The notes under the pieces: generated by a model
What the model saw: only the letters and a program-made list of their open reading frames with translations
The model's database searches: none
What the model was told of the DNA's origin: nothing
Shown here: in pieces, positions 62,342 through 64,000 of the stretch
How the letters are laid out: each line of letters starts with the position of its first letter
How positions within the stretch are numbered: position 1 is the stretch's first letter
Assembly: GCF_026314295.1 (NCBI RefSeq)
Contig: NZ_CP111108.1
Span: 992,001 to 1,056,000 of the forward strand
Direction of reading: 5' to 3'
Length of the DNA stretch: 64,000 nucleotides
Origin: Caproicibacterium sp. BJN0003
GTDB lineage: Bacteria; Bacillota; Clostridia; Oscillospirales; Acutalibacteraceae
Position numbers and translations under genes: made by a program

Positions 62342-63231
62342 ATGCTTGCAGACTTTGTCCGAGAGAATGCGGCGCACTTCGTTTAGAAAAATCCGGGAAT
62401 GGGTATTGCAGAATGGGGACGATGCCAAGCGTTGCAAGGGCGGCACTCCATTATTGGGAAGAACCATGTATCAGCGGAACAAAAGGAAGTGGTACCGTCT
62501 TTTTTACCGGATGTTCGCTCCAATGCGTTTTTTGCCAAAATGAGCAGATCAGTCTTCGCAGGGAAGTGGGAAAATATCTGACGCCAAAACAGCTTTCAGA
62601 AGTTTTCTTTCACTTAGTCGATCAGGGTGCACATAATATCAATCTGGTGTCGGCCTGTCATTTTGCACCGGCCGTCGCAGAAGCTCTTTCTTATCGGAAA
62701 CTTCCGGTTCCGGTTGTTTATAATTCCAGTGGATATGAATCGATCGAGACACTGCATATGCTGGAAGGATTGATTGATATTTATCTTCCAGATTACAAAT
62801 ACGATGATCCGGCACTTTCGAAAGAACTTTCCAATGCAGAAAATTATGTAACATCTGCCCGTCAGGCAATTTTGGAAATGGCTCGTCAAACGGGTCCGTG
62901 TGTGATCGACCATGAGGGGCTGATGCAGCGAGGAACGATTGTCCGACACCTGATTCTTCCCGGTCACACGAAAAATTCGATTGCAGCGCTTGATTGGATG
63001 AAAGAGAATTTGCCGAAAGGGGTTCTTGTTAGTTTAATGGCGCAGTATTTGCCATGCGGAAGGGCAAAAGAGATGCCTCCGATTGACCGCAGAATTACAG
63101 AGCGTGAATATCAGAAAGTACAGTCCCATTTATTCCAACTTGGATTAGAAGGATTTGTGCAGGATCGGGCTTCTGCACGGAAAAAATTTATTCCCTCTTT
63201 TTGCTTAGAAGGGCTGGAATCGTTCGAATGA
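62338..63231 (+). CDS. Radical SAM protein, PflX-like
   Basis: 297 residues. An N-terminal Cys block CRLCPRECGALRLEKSGNGY precedes the radical SAM cluster motif CSLQCVFC (CxxxCxxC, near residue 60). The TKGSGTVFFTGCSLQCVFCQ region matches the PflX/COG1313 group of uncharacterised activase-like enzymes. VYNSSGYESIETLHMLEG and LPDYKYDDPALSKELSNAEN are further family segments. The reaction is unknown. The start is the ATG at 62338, which overlaps the pgeF stop. An upstream in-frame extension would lie inside pgeF. Confidence 0.9.
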   Translation: MNACRLCPRECGALRLEKSGNGYCRMGTMPSVARAALHYWEEPCISGTKGSGTVFFTGCSLQCVFCQNEQISLRREVGKYLTPKQLSEVFFHLVDQGAHNINLVSACHFAPAVAEALSYRKLPVPVVYNSSGYESIETLHMLEGLIDIYLPDYKYDDPALSKELSNAENYVTSARQAILEMARQTGPCVIDHEGLMQRGTIVRHLILPGHTKNSIAALDWMKENLPKGVLVSLMAQYLPCGRAKEMPPIDRRITEREYQKVQSHLFQLGLEGFVQDRASARKKFIPSFCLEGLESFE

Positions 63232-63343
63232 ATGAAAAAGACACATTCATTTCTTTGAAAATTTACAAATCCGCCAAAAATAGATTCCTAACTTTTTGTA
63301 TAATAAAATAGAAGAAGATCTCATACAAAAGGAGGGATTTCTT

Positions 63344-64000
63344 TTGGAAATTGTGGAAAGAGAGCTGTCTTTTGATTCTTGTGTAGACAGCGAGCGAATT
63401 TTTGTCAGAATGTTTGAGCCAAAGGAACAAGAGAATATTCGTGCGGTGGTACAGATTGCCCACGGAATGGCAGAGCATAGCCTTGAATATGTTCCCTTTT
63501 GTAAATATTTAGCTTCAAATGGATTTGCAGTGGCGATAAATGATCACCTTGGACATGGAAAGTCAGTTTCTACAGGCAGTGCTTATGGATATTTTGGAAC
63601 CGGTGGAACAGACAATCTGATCGGCGATATGCATAAGCTTGCTTGTATGGAGCAGGGAGCGCATCCTGGGAAGCCTTATTTTTTAATTGGCCATGATATG
63701 GGATCCCTTCTTGCAAGAGAGTATTCAGTGCGGTATGGTAGTGATCTATCAGGAGCAGTTTATATCGGGACCTGTGGCCCAGTACCGGATCCTATCTGTG
63801 GGGTGGAACTGCGCCTTGCAAGTCATATGATTCGAAAGAAGGGTGCTTTAGCACATGACCCTATTTTTAAGTGCCTGAGCACACAGCAGTATAATAAACA
63901 TTTTGCACCTAATCGTACGGAAAACGATTGGATTTCGAGAGATGAAAAGGCAGTCGACCAGTATACGGGAGACCCTCTTTGTGGATTCGATTTGACAGTT
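63344..64000 (+). CDS. Alpha/beta hydrolase (S33/monoacylglycerol-lipase type), 3' end outside window
   Basis: 219 codons to the window edge with no stop. The start is TTG at 63344, with GGAGGG seven bases upstream and a TATAAT at 63299-63304. The oxyanion motif is VVQIAHGMAEHSLEYVPFCK, followed by INDHLGHGKS. The nucleophile elbow reads LIGHDMGSLLAREY: Asp stands where lipases of this group have Ser (GHSMGS). Asp at this place is normal in haloalkane dehalogenases and epoxide hydrolases, but the rest is lipase-like. The catalytic His and acid lie beyond the window. Confidence 0.8.
   Translation, partial: MEIVERELSFDSCVDSERIFVRMFEPKEQENIRAVVQIAHGMAEHSLEYVPFCKYLASNGFAVAINDHLGHGKSVSTGSAYGYFGTGGTDNLIGDMHKLACMEQGAHPGKPYFLIGHDMGSLLAREYSVRYGSDLSGAVYIGTCGPVPDPICGVELRLASHMIRKKGALAHDPIFKCLSTQQYNKHFAPNRTENDWISRDEKAVDQYTGDPLCGFDLTV

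Overview
The window looks like a low-to-mid GC, spore-forming member of the Clostridia, most likely Oscillospiraceae/Ruminococcaceae. The evidence is gene content: GatCAB next to aspS, a YtaF-type membrane protein, a 2-hydroxyacyl-CoA dehydratase activase pair, DnaD/DnaI-type primosome genes, many TTG/GTG starts, strong GGAGG ribosome sites and canonical TTGACA/TATAAT promoters. Family names come from recognising motifs by eye; no database search was run.

Layout. 1-7.3 kb: cell-envelope genes (M23 peptidase, hydrolase, DUF4363/DUF421 pair, glycosyltransferase, murE, murF). 7.4-13.3 kb: tRNA-Leu, a DUF1835/DUF3658 gene cut by an in-frame TGA, a Cys-rich copper-type protein, small proteins, a GHL10 hydrolase and a secreted NlpC/P60 hydrolase. 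13.6-19.6 kb (minus strand): ytaF, then aspS-orf-gatC-gatA-gatB, probably one transcript for Asn/Gln-tRNA formation. 19.8-24.5 kb: a MocR regulator divergent from an ECF S-component (probable vitamin B6 uptake), an RluA-type pseudouridine synthase, and pyrE-radC. 24.7-26.4 kb: tRNA-Gln and tRNA-Pro, then an XRE/membrane-protein module flanked by two copies of the tRNA-Pro terminator. 26.7-34.2 kb: an ABC exporter, small genes, exonuclease III, a beta-CASP hydrolase and mscL. 34.3-38.5 kb: the dehydratase pair. 38.9 kb: yebC.

From 39.57 to 48.92 kb an AT-rich prophage remnant sits at the 3' end of yebC, bounded by exact 60-bp direct repeats. Its tyrosine integrase is split by an IS30-family element. 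Removing the IS and one copy of a 13-bp target duplication restores a 301-codon reading frame exactly. The rest is a terminase fragment, an SPP1-type portal, a BIG2-repeat protein, a holin-like protein, a 1.4-kb gene-free control-like region and a bipartite dispersed repeat with constant internal spacing. No capsid, tail or lysin genes are present.

48.9-64 kb is ordinary chromosome: a pseudokinase-PASTA protein, rpsF-ssb-rpsR with a structured leader, galU, a RING/DUF2628 protein, prfB, a pentapeptide-like protein, dnaD-dnaI, tRNA-Gly, typA, an exonuclease, pgeF, a PflX-like radical SAM gene and a truncated alpha/beta hydrolase with Asp at its nucleophile elbow. I see no CRISPR array and no recognisable complete defence system. 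The most unusual material is the yebC-integrated remnant and its repeats.
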